A stretch of DNA of 64,000 nucleotides from Thecaphora thlaspeos (taxonomy: Eukaryota; Basidiomycota; Ustilaginomycetes; Urocystidales; Glomosporiaceae): contig UWYS01000008.1 in the NCBI GenBank assembly GCA_900291925.1, positions 682,001 to 746,000 of the forward strand. The letters are read 5' to 3'. The number at the start of each line of letters is the position of its first letter. Position 1 is the first letter of the stretch. This document shows, in pieces, positions 35,002 to 46,142 of this stretch. The notes under the pieces were generated by a model. The model was not told where the DNA came from. It did not search any database and saw only the letters and a list, made by a program, of their open reading frames with translations. Both the position numbers and the translations under genes were made by a program.

Positions 35002-35646
35002 ATGACGACGATGGCAACGACGACGACAAAGCTGTCGCTGCAAGACATCCTCTCGGACCTCTCCGTCCTTTCGCCTTCTACCTCGTCTGCGGGCGCACAC
35101 CCGCTGCTGACCTCTCACATCGAACCAGCTCCGCCGTCCGAGACGCGACGGTACATCGAAGCGGCGCAGAACTCGATCCGTCTCAACTCGGAACTCATCG
35201 CAGCCGATGCAGAAGACCACGCTACCGGTATTGCTGCCAACAGGAAGACGAGAAGCGAGAAGGTCACGAGAGTCGACTACCTCCATGCTCGGATCGCTCG
35301 GCTGCAGACGAAGACGGACGCTTGGGTCGCAGGCTTGGAGACTGCGTTGGAGGACTTGAACAAGGACGGCGGACACCGAATGACTCAGGAGGAGGAAGCT
35401 GAGGTGCTTGAGCCCCAGACTGAGGCTGATGTCAAGAAGGTAGAAGAAGTTGTAGGGGACGAGACAAATGCGAAGAAACCGGCGGCCGGGCTCGACATGG
35501 AGACCAGGACGGAAGATGTCAAGGCACCTCAGATTCAAGTGCAGCGCCAGCCACTTGAGCGACCGCAGGCCTCGCAAGTCATGGCGGATACGCCCGAAGG
35601 GCTCCAAGAAGATTTCGAAGACGACGATCCTTGGAACCTCACCTAG
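35002..35646 (+). CDS. Small conserved-looking coiled-coil protein, function unknown
   Basis: Intronless frame of 214 residues. After a Thr-rich N-terminus (MTTMATTTTK) comes a compact helical region: LSLQDILSDLSVL, then ETRRYIEAAQNSIRLNSELIAADAE and a coiled coil RVDYLHARIARLQTKTDAWVAGLETALEDL (residues about 85-120). The C-terminal half is acidic and ends EDFEDDDPWNLT, a short hydrophobic-acidic tail of a kind often used for docking. No signal peptide or membrane segment. I do not recognise the family. The start was chosen at 35002, where helical coding character begins; the frame is open further upstream. The uniform codon use and defined helical blocks argue that it is real. Confidence 0.65.
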   Translation: MTTMATTTTKLSLQDILSDLSVLSPSTSSAGAHPLLTSHIEPAPPSETRRYIEAAQNSIRLNSELIAADAEDHATGIAANRKTRSEKVTRVDYLHARIARLQTKTDAWVAGLETALEDLNKDGGHRMTQEEEAEVLEPQTEADVKKVEEVVGDETNAKKPAAGLDMETRTEDVKAPQIQVQRQPLERPQASQVMADTPEGLQEDFEDDDPWNLT

Positions 35647-38600
35647 CAGGTTCCGATCAGGCTCAACATCCGGGCGATCTCTATATCCATCGGTCGGTCG
35701 GTCGCTTGGTCGATCATCACCTGATATCTCCCGCTTGTCTTGTCATGGTATGCGCAAGGGTCGTATAGTGGCTGAGGTGTCGAGCACAGACGTTAGCGCC
35801 AGCGGTGAGCAATCGACATGGACGACCTCCAGCTTTGCCACGTCATTACTACTACCCATCTATACGGGCCCGGGAAGCTATCGCCGACAGAGACCATCGG
35901 CACCGGCATTCGCTCCAATGCAGCGTGCTCAGGGTCAGCGACGGACCATGGTAGGTACCTTTCCCACGCAGAGGAGCCTTCCGGGTCGGGCCGCACCTCG
36001 GCTTCTGCGCCAGCGTCATCGGGCTCGAGGCCTCGCATCTCTTCCACCCGCGCACCACCACTAGAACGATCGGTGCTGAAGGAGCCGGGTCTCGCTTTCT
36101 CTCCTGCTTCGGGAGCCATGTATGTATGTACGGCACTGAATCGAGCACCGTGTGGAGTCTGTAATGCGGGCAAGCAAAGGGTGCTGAACAAGGTTCGAGC
36201 TGGAAGGTGAAAGGAAGAAATGGGTCGCCGCCGCTAGCCCTCGACATGGAAGGAAGTTGAGCACAGATCCCGCGACATGTCTACCACTCGCGCATCATCA
36301 GCGAGGGCGTTGGCACTCGGCTCCGTTTGAAGCGCAAGGGAATCGGGCCCTCCAGGAATGGGAGGTGACAGCGTGGGAGTGTCAGCATCATGCGATCGGA
36401 GCCAGTATCGGGGGGAACGGAGGGATACGGAGGAGGCTGAGCTAACAATGCGTTGCTACCAGTACTTCCTATCGCACCGCACCAAGTGGGGGATCACCAT
36501 GAAATCACGTCCGAGATACAGCGCATCGAGGAGGCGCCTCTTGTCCTTCCAGACCGGCCTTTGAACGCTGGAAGGGAGGGTGAGATCATGGAGCGTGACA
36601 TGCCGTGCTGGTGTGTGGTTGTGAGAAGATTTGCTGCTTCTTTGACGCCTCGTTGTACTCTGCATGAGGTATCCACCCATCGTGACGATGCGGCTGTACG
36701 CGTGCCTCGCCACACCTGCCTGCCGGCTGGCCGGCCGGTGCGAAGTGGTGTAGAAGACGGCGTACTTATTCGTAGATCGGCGATTCGTGGACGAAGGCAG
36801 AGTGGGTTCGAGAAGCTCCTCACAAGACGGTTAGCGTGTGATCATAGAAGCGTAGTTCAGGCGCCTTAGCAATGCAAGTCGAACCCAGAGCCTTGTGCTA
36901 GCTAGTTAGAGGTCTAATGCTCGATCTCGGGCTCGAGGATCGGAGAAGCGACTCTGCGGGTACAGACCTTTGGCAAAGTGTGGCGCCAATTAGCACGACA
37001 TCCAGTAGTAGAGTAGTAAAGACCCGACGGGGACGTGCTGATTGTTTGGCGCGAGAAGCGAGGCTGCTTGGCGACACGAGTAAGTACTGTAAGTAATTAT
37101 TATTGTATGATCCTGCTAATCGTACGGTGCAGCTTCTGTTCTTTGCATTGATTAAGTTAGAAGGAGGTGCGAGCTTCGAGTGTCGCTCGCTGACGACTAC
37201 TACTACTGTACAGTACCTGGATTTGTAGATTCAGACGCAGTTCAGATGGGAGAGAAGGGTGGTTCGGCCGTGCGAGCGCCGAGCGCTGCCGGTGTGGCGC
37301 GGTGTGGCGGTACAGTATGTATCGATAGAAAGACGCCAGACAGGGCGGAAGCTGGGCACCACGCCCGTCTCTGACTTGTGGGTCGCTCGCTGCGGCCTGT
37401 ACCTATGTAGGTGTACAGAACAGGAGGATCGACCGTGCAAGGAGTAAGCACCCAACGTCGAAGCACATGCGATCGAGATGGACCCTTTCGGCCCCTCCTT
37501 CGACCGAGCAAAGGGAATCCCAGGGTGTTGACCCACACCACACCCGCACCGTCGACAAGACGAAAGGACAAACACCTAGGTTTCTTTGCCGATGCCGTGA
37601 TGGTGGTGCATAGGCTTCTGGATATTGCAGGTGTCGTGCTAACTATGTACGGTGCGCTAGCGATGTCATGAGCCAAGAGCAAGACTATTACTTGCAGCGC
37701 AGTAGCTCATGACCGGCGCCAGATTGCATCGGTGAGCACGCCTGGCGTGATCTCGTGGCCATCCCTTGCCAGCCTATCTCTGCCTCTGCATCTGTGTGTG
37801 ACCGACGGCCCAAGGCTTTTAAGATTCCTACGACCCGCCTGGACTCCCTCCAACCGATGAACCGCCGTCCAGTGCTTACAGACAAGACCTCTCTGCCCCG
37901 AACGCACCCATTATATTCTGTGTGGCCTAGGTACTCACCAAAGAGTCTGTCCTGCGACTCACACGCCGCTCACTCTCTTCCGCTCACCTCCTCCTCTTCC
38001 CCCTCCTGCCGTGCGTGCCTGGGCATCGCATGAATGCGTCCGAAGGCACTCTGCCGTCAGGGCTGCAGATAAATGGCCGTTCACCGTCGTCCATGGTCCG
38101 TCATGCCTTCGTTCGCCGACATTGGTGGCGGAAAGCTTCGAGGCGTTGCCTTGCCAACAAGGATTAGGTGCTCACGGGAAGAGAAAGAATGAGGCACGAC
38201 GGAAGTTATGGAGAAAAGGTGGAGCGAGGGAGAAATGTCACAGCATCAAACCATGGCTCGATACGAGGAGCTTCCCGGTTTCGTTGCTATGCCAAAGGGA
38301 AACGCGTGGGACCTTGGTGTAGTCAAGTGTAGAGTGTACCTTGGTTACCGTAGAGAAAGCGTGAGAGTGAGAGAGAGAGAGAGAGAGAGACGGAACGGAG
38401 GCAACGTTCCGAAAGCCGGAAAGTCCACACGATCCCAATGATACCAGGTAGCAGACGACGGCGTTGTCAAGGCAGTTCAAGTCGGAGGTGATGGCGGGGC
38501 GCGCACTTTTTCGACCAGCCAGGTCTCGCTGACCTGCAAGATGTGGATGTCAAGGCGATGGCGGCAAAAACAGCTCCTCAGGTGGTGGAGGGAGGGCTTA

Positions 38601-41600
38601 TGTACACACCGGTGTCGAGAGCGTGGTGAGGGCAAAGCGGCGTCGCATAGACAAGGCCCATGAACCCCCAACAAACGCCCTCTTGTCTATGCTGAACGCC
38701 CCTTGGTACTGTGAGTAGAAGAGGCGGCACGCTCAGACCCAGCGGCAGGCAGGACACGGCGTGGCAATGCCGAACCGCGGCGGCGCTCCAGGTGACGGGA
38801 GGTGTTGCCGCCCGTCAAGCTTTGATTACCCACCGAGAGTCGATGCCATGGCAGATACCCTGACACCCAGGCAGACTGGACATCGCCGATAGCAAGAGCA
38901 AAGGGGTCGGAAAGGCGGGCCGAGGCGAAGGCGCCGAACCTCGACAAAGAAGGTGGGACTGGTCAAGTTGTGGCGCGCCCATAAAGTCGTATGTCACCAG
39001 GGTGTTGAGTGGCCTTACTGTAATGGAAGGAACAACACACGCCCCTTCCTTGTCGGTCGTTGTGGTGGAATGGAAATGAGCGAGACAAGGCGTCGAGGCG
39101 CTGGGCCGAGGAAGCCAACACCAAGACGATAAAATGTTACACCGACCCATCCGTGAGTCCAGTACATACATCCATTGCGACGCATCAATTTGGCGACAAC
39201 CCAGGGAAGCCCCATGCATTCAACATCTCTTTCTCTTGATCGAAAACGGCGCCGATGACTGCCTTGCCATATGGCTTTCCCCCTTTTCTTTGTCGGCCAA
39301 AAGGAAAAACCCTGAAAGGGAGGCAACCATGGAAGCTATGCTGGTCAGACGATAGTGCTCAACGCTCTTGACAAGGAAAATGGATTGACTTCAAGGTTAT
39401 AGCACAGAGAGAGTGCTGGCTCCCCTCGTGGCGGTGACGGCGCAAGGGCGGCAGATCTCAACGCACAAGGGCGCAGACAAGTCAGACCACTGCACCGTAG
39501 ACCGTGGCCGCCAAGCAGCGAAGCATGGGACGCCAAAGAGAGAATGAGAAAAAAATAATAATCCTCGACAACATCGACAGAGCGCGGGAATAGAGATCGA
39601 GCAAGATCCGGTACCGTGATGAGGGGGGGGGGGTTCGAAATGTCCAGCTTATCGCTCGACGTTGCTCGGGATGAGGGTGGCCAAGTGCGGTCGCGGTCGA
39701 GAGGCAAGCGTGACCAGGCGTACGCGCGCGCTACCACTCTACGCGAAAGGACCACGGAACGCGCGAAGTAAGAAGTCAAAGGGCATGCCAGCTGAGGGGC
39801 GACGCGCTATTCCTCTCCGCTCGATCGGCGTCGCCATCGAATCGATCGATCGATCGCGCATCGTGTAAAGTGCACCACCCCTCTCCGCGTTCCAAGGCTC
39901 AGCCCATTCCTTGTCGGCAACGCCGTCGCCTCGCCGACAAGATTGTTCAGGCGTGCGATGGTGAGAAAGAGGATTTACTTCAAGAGGTCCGAGGGCCGAG
40001 GTGACTTGGGCCCCTTGGCGCCCGAAAGCTGACGAGTAAACTGAGCGATGGTCGTTTCCGGCTGCCTCAGCGGTTCTGCGCGAGTGACGTGGAAGAGGCA
40101 TGGTTGATCCCCCCTTTCCTTTGCGCTGATGTTTGGTAAGTCCAAACTCGTTGCCCGTGCCTCTGTACCTTCGGGTAAGCTAGCCGTTCGGCTTTGCGCC
40201 CCACTATGTACGACTCGTCTCCGCTTCAGCATTTGAATGCCAAGCGTGTCCCAGATATCGTCCCATCTCCAGAGAGGGTCATCAGATGCTTTCCCTCCTC
40301 AAAGAGGGCCAATCCCGCGCCGCCGTCTGTAGAACAGGCGAAAAGGAAGGGTAGGTCTGCTGAGCTACAGTACAGTATCGACACGTCCAGGTGGCATCGC
40401 CAAACGGACAACGAACGCCAAATTGTAACCAAGGTGAGTACTACAGTCCTGTACTGTACTCTCTCAGATCAGGGCAAAGACAGGCATGGAGTTGATGCTT
40501 CTCGTTCCTCAGTGTTAGATACCGTATGTAAGTACGGGACGCTACAGCAGCGGTCATCACCTTCGGCCCCTCATCCACACCACCCATGCTTTGTTCCCGG
40601 CTAATATAATATTTCTGACAGATATCGCATCGAGCACTCCAATCTTCGACTCCGACCCTCGACCATTCTCGTCCCCATTGCTGTAATTGCCTAGTCATTC
40701 CAACAGGTTTCATGTCTACGAGAGACTGCTGTGATGCTGCCTCTAAGCTGTCCCTTGCTGTCATCAAGGCTCTGACCGGCTACATATCTGTACTCGGCGC
40801 GCAACCACGTCCCTTTGTGAGCGCGCAAAGAGGTCATCCAATCCCCCTTTTCGCCTTGCACCCTCCCGTGACGTTGCGCCGGTACAGCCAGCCGCGATGC
40901 ATCGATGTCCACTTTACGGGAAACGTTCAGCAGTCGAGAGACACGACACCCTTCCATCTACCGTACCGAGCCCGACAGCTCTTGGAACCTTCCAACGTGC
41001 CTCTCGGTGCACATCTCAGTCACGCTAAACCGTTCTCCCTTCCGTGCAGCCCATGTCCAGAGCCTGGTCAATACTTGCCTCTCACACTCTATGTGTCTCC
41101 TTCCTAGGCAATGGGGCAGGGCAAAAGACAGAGTTGCAATACAGAGTGGATGCGCAGACCAGCAAGGAAAAGTCTGGCTTACCTAGTGTTACAGTTGCAT
41201 GTGTGCGATCCAGGAAAGCAAAGGCAAGAAGACAAGGGGATGCGACGGCGCAACAACGAGAGACGAGACGAGTCCGACATAGAGACTGATGCTGCCGATG
41301 CCTAGTATACATGTACCGAAAGACAACAGTGGAAACACGAGAGGCTACAGAGTCCAAAAGATATATGGGAAACGAGGGGAGAGGTATACGGCCTTGCGCC
41401 CCGAGGCCAGGAGACGGTTGCTCAGGCCTGGGCTTCCAAAAGACCCAAAAGGAAGAGGGGGGACAGAGAGTGTGTGGTCCTGGCACGCGGTTTCGCCGCG
41501 GTGCTGGTGCTATCAGAAAGAGGCGCGATCCCGTCTATAGTATAGAAGAATGTGCGAGGAACTCGAGACTGTGAGGAAAAGCCCGGGGAATGGGAAGGGA

Positions 41601-41624
41601 GCGGCAGCCGTACGCTGCTCTGGT
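35647..41624. other. Gene-poor block of 6.0 kb
   Basis: No supportable coding gene, RNA gene or transposon domain on either strand; all frames are short and without recognisable motifs. It contains several TACAGTA/TACTGTA heptamers (37085, 37204, 37209, 37311, 40366, 40371, 40452), including the 12-bp palindrome TACTGTACAGTA at 37204-37215. It also holds a (GA) microsatellite (about 38366-38391) and a short GATC-rich run at 39838-39855. The last part is the 3' flank of the kinase gene. Confidence 0.55.
38366..38391. repeat. (GA)n microsatellite
   Basis: GA dinucleotide run of about 26 bases with one early interruption, inside the 35.6-41.6 kb gene-poor block. Confidence 0.85.
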
Positions 41625-43796
41625 CTAGGGCGCAAAGGGAGATGTCGGGTAGTTGCGGACGCGGCGGAGGAGGCTGGGATGCTTGGCTGTGTTGGCCGGC
41701 TGCCTCGCCAACTTCCTCGAGGGCACACTGCCAAATCGGTTGTTGCGTGCAAACACCTCGCTGCGGACGGCCGCGAACTGGGACGCCGCCTCGTCCCACG
41801 CCTGGCGGTTGAACTTGGCATCCTCGTACTGGCGGCAGTCGGGCTGCGCGGCGGCACGGTACTGGAGCGCGGCATCGAGCGTCGAGGCGTCGAGGAGGGC
41901 GACCGGGATGTCCGAGTCGGCGGTGAGGGCGTCCGATGCTCTAATCACCAGCGAGTCGAGGTCGAGCTCCCAGTCGGCGTTCGGCCTCTTGCGCGCGTTC
42001 TGAAAGTGACCGCGTTCGTGGATCGACTGGGCCGCGAACTCGGGTGTGGGAGGGAGGCCAGTGAACGAGGCCGAGCTGCGGCGGCTCTCGCCACTCCCGC
42101 TGCGGCTCGAACAGTCGTCCGACGCCAGCTCGTGGTCGGTGACCAACTCGGGCGAGCAGTGGCTGAGCTCCGGCGTGAGCGCCGCCGTCTGGCTGCACTG
42201 GACGTGGGAGGGCGCGGTCTGGTACCGCTGGTCGTGGTGGTGGTCCAGTCCCGTGCTCGACGGCTGCCCGTGGTGCGGCTCAGCCGTTGCGTAGACCCAA
42301 TCACTAACGGGGGCGGCGGTGGCGGCGTGCTGCGCCGCGTGGTGGACGTCGTGTCCGGGGTGAAGGAGGTAAACCTGGACCAGCTCGACGCCTTGGGGCA
42401 GCCTTCGTTCGTTTGTGTGGCGCTCGCCATCGCTCGCGCTGTCAGTCGATTCGTGCTCGTCCGAGTAGCAATCCTCGCCGCTCTCGCAGAAGGCCATCTG
42501 CTCGGCGACATGCCGCTGGGTGTAGGCGGTGTCCTGGATCGGGATGAGTGCGGTGTACGCGCCGTGGCGGGCGTGCATATCAAACAGCCTCTGCGTCTGA
42601 GCGAGCACGGCGGCCTCGCGCAACGCCTCCTGCTGCTTGAGGTGGCGCTGGTATTGGGCGGCTGCTAAGGCGGCCTTCTCAGCCTGCTTGGCGGCCTGCA
42701 CCTGCTGGGCGGCGACGCGAACCTTCTCCTGGCGCTCCTTGATCTCGTCGGCGGTGGCGGTGAGGCGGTCGACGTTGCGGATCATCCGGCGGAGGTCGCT
42801 GATCGAGCAGCGCGACTCGGAGCGGAAGGTGAAGATGCGCTTCAGGATCGAGTTGACGCCCTCCGAGATTGGGAGAATATCCTTGAGGAAATCGGGGTTA
42901 CGCAGATACTCGCGGAATGTGTCGTCGGCGGGGCAGGCCTGCTTCCACGGGTTGCGTCCGCAGACGAGGTTGACGAGAATGACGCCGAGCGACCAGACGT
43001 CGTTGGCGGCAGTGTTGTAGCTTGAAAGGCGGTGCGTGATGCCACCCTGGCACTCGGGACCCATGTAAAAGGTGCTGCCACAGCCAAAGTCCGAGCTGAT
43101 CTTTTCGCCGGTCGCGAGGCCAAAGTCGGCCAGGACGACCTTGGCGCCACCCTGCAGGCAGAGGATGTTTTCCGGTTTGAGGTCGCGGTGGTAGATGCCC
43201 ATGCTGTGACAGTACTCCACGGCATCGAGGATCTGGTCAAAGACGTCGCGGATCAGCGCGTCCATCTCGTGGCGTGCCGGGGCAAAGGCAAGGTCGATGG
43301 CCTCGCCGGTCGTCGGGAAAATGGGCTGCGACTGCGGCGGTGGGGCGGGTATCGCGTATCGCTGGGCCTCGGTGATCATGCTGAAAAGGTCGCCGTCGGG
43401 GCAGTAGTCGAGGACGACGTAGACGCAGGGGTCTTCGGGGTTGTCGATGACACGGTGAAGCGAGACGACGTTGGGGTGGGCCGAGGCCATGGTGTGCAGC
43501 ATGATCTCGCGCCTCTGGAAGTTGCGCTGGCGGCTGTCGAGGCCGACCTTGTTGAGGCACTTTACCGCATAGTAGCCGCTCGCAGCGCCGTAGTTGGAGG
43601 CGAGCAGCGAGGCCGAGGCCTGTTGTGATGATGTCGAAGCGAAAGGCTGCTGGTGGAGCGGACATGAGACATCACGCGCAAGATAGACGACGCCGTACGC
43701 GCCTAGCCCTAGAACGGCGCACAGCTCGAGGCGGCCATCGGCGATCCGGTGGCCGATGAGGTTGCGGTGCTGACTTGTGGTGTTGACGGTCGACAT
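41625..43796 (-). CDS. Ran1/Pat1-type serine/threonine protein kinase
   Basis: Intronless 723-residue kinase. The catalytic domain (about residues 18-350) has the glycine loop GLGAYGVVYLA, ATP-binding Lys79 (YYAVKCLNK), catalytic loop HRDLKPEN (203-210) and DFG 224-226. The APE motif is replaced by GPE (246-248), as in relatives. The order AVKCLNK, YCPDGDLF, FGCGSTFYMGPEC and NDVWSLGVILVNLVCGRNPW matches the fungal Ran1/Pat1, Vhs1 and Sks1 group, which links nutrient signals to the choice between growth and sexual development. Insertions occur between beta strands 2 and 3 (Ser/Ala-rich) and after the hinge (Pro-rich). The C-terminal half is a Gln/Ala-rich coiled coil (VRVAAQQVQAAKQAEKAAL) followed by disordered Ser/His-rich sequence. 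The specific subfamily assignment is from motif memory, not alignment. It lies alone between two gene-poor blocks. Confidence 0.88.
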   Translation of the reverse strand: MSTVNTTSQHRNLIGHRIADGRLELCAVLGLGAYGVVYLARDVSCPLHQQPFASTSSQQASASLLASNYGAASGYYAVKCLNKVGLDSRQRNFQRREIMLHTMASAHPNVVSLHRVIDNPEDPCVYVVLDYCPDGDLFSMITEAQRYAIPAPPPQSQPIFPTTGEAIDLAFAPARHEMDALIRDVFDQILDAVEYCHSMGIYHRDLKPENILCLQGGAKVVLADFGLATGEKISSDFGCGSTFYMGPECQGGITHRLSSYNTAANDVWSLGVILVNLVCGRNPWKQACPADDTFREYLRNPDFLKDILPISEGVNSILKRIFTFRSESRCSISDLRRMIRNVDRLTATADEIKERQEKVRVAAQQVQAAKQAEKAALAAAQYQRHLKQQEALREAAVLAQTQRLFDMHARHGAYTALIPIQDTAYTQRHVAEQMAFCESGEDCYSDEHESTDSASDGERHTNERRLPQGVELVQVYLLHPGHDVHHAAQHAATAAPVSDWVYATAEPHHGQPSSTGLDHHHDQRYQTAPSHVQCSQTAALTPELSHCSPELVTDHELASDDCSSRSGSGESRRSSASFTGLPPTPEFAAQSIHERGHFQNARKRPNADWELDLDSLVIRASDALTADSDIPVALLDASTLDAALQYRAAAQPDCRQYEDAKFNRQAWDEAASQFAAVRSEVFARNNRFGSVPSRKLARQPANTAKHPSLLRRVRNYPTSPFAP

Positions 43797-45991
43797 GGCT
43801 GACCACGGATGTGTGCGTGGTTTGGAGGCGAGGCTCCGCTGTCTAGGTTTACGGGCAGAGATCCGTTCGGCCGACAGCAGTGTTCGTCCAGGTGTGATGG
43901 AAGACGGTACGATACAGCGGCGGACGTCTCGATGACGCTGCGCGGAGGGGCAATTGAGCGTGGATGGGCTGTCGCTGAAGTGTTGAGACGGGCTGCGGGA
44001 AGGAGCGGTGGGAGCTGTGTGCCAAAGGGAAGGTGGCCAAGCTCTACCTCACGGATGGGTGCGAGATGGTCAGTGTCGGTGTCGGCTGGAAGGCTGTGCT
44101 GATGGTAGAGAGAGAACGGGGGTGCGGAGCGAAGCGGACGAGACGAGACGGGGTGGTGAGAGCAAGAGATATGAGGGAAGAAGAAGGATCAAGCGGATGG
44201 CGAGGTCGCCGACCCGGGAAGCGGTGGGCTTTTGACTAAAGTGGTCGAGAGGGTGGATCCAGTTGGGAAGAGCGTGCAGGAGGAGAGGCGCGGGTCTGCC
44301 CGTGTGTCGTTCAGCTGCTGAGCGGCGATTGAGGAGGAGAGGAGGCTAGTCTAGAAGAAGGAACTGAGGAGGGGAGGGTGCAGGACGCCACCGCCTAGAT
44401 CTGTGCAGCAGAGTTGCCGATCCCGGTTTCCTGGTCGAGGAGGGTTGGCTGGGTGCGGGTGCTCCTGGGGAGGGCGTTGGGGCAAAGGAAGCAAGCAGCG
44501 GATGACGAGCAAGGGCGGCGCAGGGTAGAGCAGAGCAGGGTTTCGAAGCCAGCGGCGGGACAGGGCAATGATCAGGGTGTGACTGTCCAGGCCGATCGTC
44601 GTTGCACTCGATCCAGGAGGATCGGATGCTGGGAGGGGGTGGCCGGGGATAGATGAGGCCCGAGGATGAGGAGGGGAGGAGGGGAGGAGGGGAGGAGGGC
44701 AAGAGCGAAGAGGGCAGCAGCGCCAGATCCGGCGTCGGACGTCGCGCTCTTGCGGCACGCCGGCTCAGCGGCTGCAAGATGAGAAAAGGATGGGAAACCC
44801 CGGCTCTCGAGGCGCACCGCTCTCGATGAAAGCCAGCCTCTGCCCCAAACCCCAGCGATTTGTAGGCGGGACCCTGGGCTTCCTCAAGGGAGGGGTCCAT
44901 GGGTGAGGGGAAGGAAGGGCAGGTCGGCAGCAGCTAGCGGCTAGGGCAGGGGGGGGGGCGGCGATGGTGAGGGCGGCCATCGGCTGACTCCCCGAAAGGG
45001 CAGGCGGGCAGGCGAGCAGGTGATGGTCCACACGCCCCAGTAAGCTCGGTGGGATGCTGAAAGGGGAGATGGCCGGGAGACGGCCTGCCTCCCTCGCCCG
45101 CCCGCAGGCCGCCCGACCATCGAGCGCATGAACCGGCCTGCCCGAAATTTGTCTGGATGCGGGAGCAGCATCCGCCTTCCCCCAAGAAACAGCTTTTCTT
45201 TAATTCAAATACTCCCGGGTCTTCCGTGACGGCCGGCCTTGCTGCGCTGATGTGGTTGCTGCCTTCCGGATAAGCCGGTGTGGCGCCCAGCAAGCATGGA
45301 AGAGATGCTGGGGGCGCGTCTGTGATGCCCAGCGCCTGCGCTCGTCGCCGGACTTCGCGGAGGCCGGCCCGTCCACGCTTCTGCACTACGGTATGGTACG
45401 CCTTGGCCTTAGTTCCTTTGCACCGGGGCGTGTCGGCATCGTGACGCAGAAGACCGTCTTCCTCGCCGCAGCCATCGCTCTGTGGTCGTGTATGTATGTA
45501 AGTAACAGGCAAGCTATGTGCTAGCTTCCGCGCCATGATTCTAGATCCTCCACACTGCGCGCCGGAACAAAAGACACCTACGTTGAACCCTGGCCGGCCC
45601 GTGTCACTTGACTACATCATTTTCGCCTGCCAAGCAAGCAATCTCGTGCTCCCCTCGATGCTGGTGGACCGAGGGAGGAAAACAAAGGTCACACACACAG
45701 AGGCTCGGATGAAGCCGTCGCGGGAGTGCAAGGAGGAGAGGTGGTTCGATGTCGGCGGATCGCGACGGAGCACAACGCGTGGCTTTCTGCTCGTCACCCT
45801 GCGTTTGACCTCCATCGCCTCGACCCAGCATGCTCGGGCAAGGCGGACGCGTCAAGATCGAGCAAGGAATGGCGATGCCTGAGACGGTTGTCTGACGGCT
45901 GACAGAAGCGTGACGGGCGATAGGGCAACGTATGACGGCCAAATGCCGATCGCTACGTATTTGCTCACGGCCAGTTGAGTCAGGCCGAGCC

Positions 45992-46050
45992 GGGTCGGGT
46001 CGGGTCGGGTCGGGTCGGGTCGGGTCAGGTCAGGTCAGGTCGGGTTTGGG
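45992..46050 (+). repeat. GGGTC/AGGTC pentamer array, G-quadruplex-prone
   Basis: Seven perfect GGGTC units (45992-46026), three AGGTC units (46027-46041), then GGGTT and GGGTC. Runs of three G separated by two bases satisfy the usual G-quadruplex pattern on the plus strand. Confidence 0.9.
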
Positions 46051-46112
46051 TCAACCCGCATCGGAAAGATGGCGATGCGACAATGGTCGGCGTGAGCTAA
46101 GTAGCCTGGCTT

Positions 46113-46142
46113 AAGTAAGCTTGCTTAGCTTGCTTAGCTTGC
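46113..46142. repeat. GCTTGCTTA nonamer repeat
   Basis: About three imperfect copies of a 9-base unit (TTAGCTTGC) roughly 65 bases after the GGGTC array. Confidence 0.7.

Noticed and set aside
36845..36900. GCAAGTCGAACCC resembling a tRNA B box complement or a bacterial 16S segment
   Set aside because: The match is under 15 bases with no surrounding rRNA or tRNA structure; chance resemblance.
41550..42668. 372-residue plus-strand frame opposite the kinase C-terminus
   Set aside because: Composition is Arg/Val/Gly-biased as expected from the complement of the kinase coding strand; the kinase frame has clear motifs.
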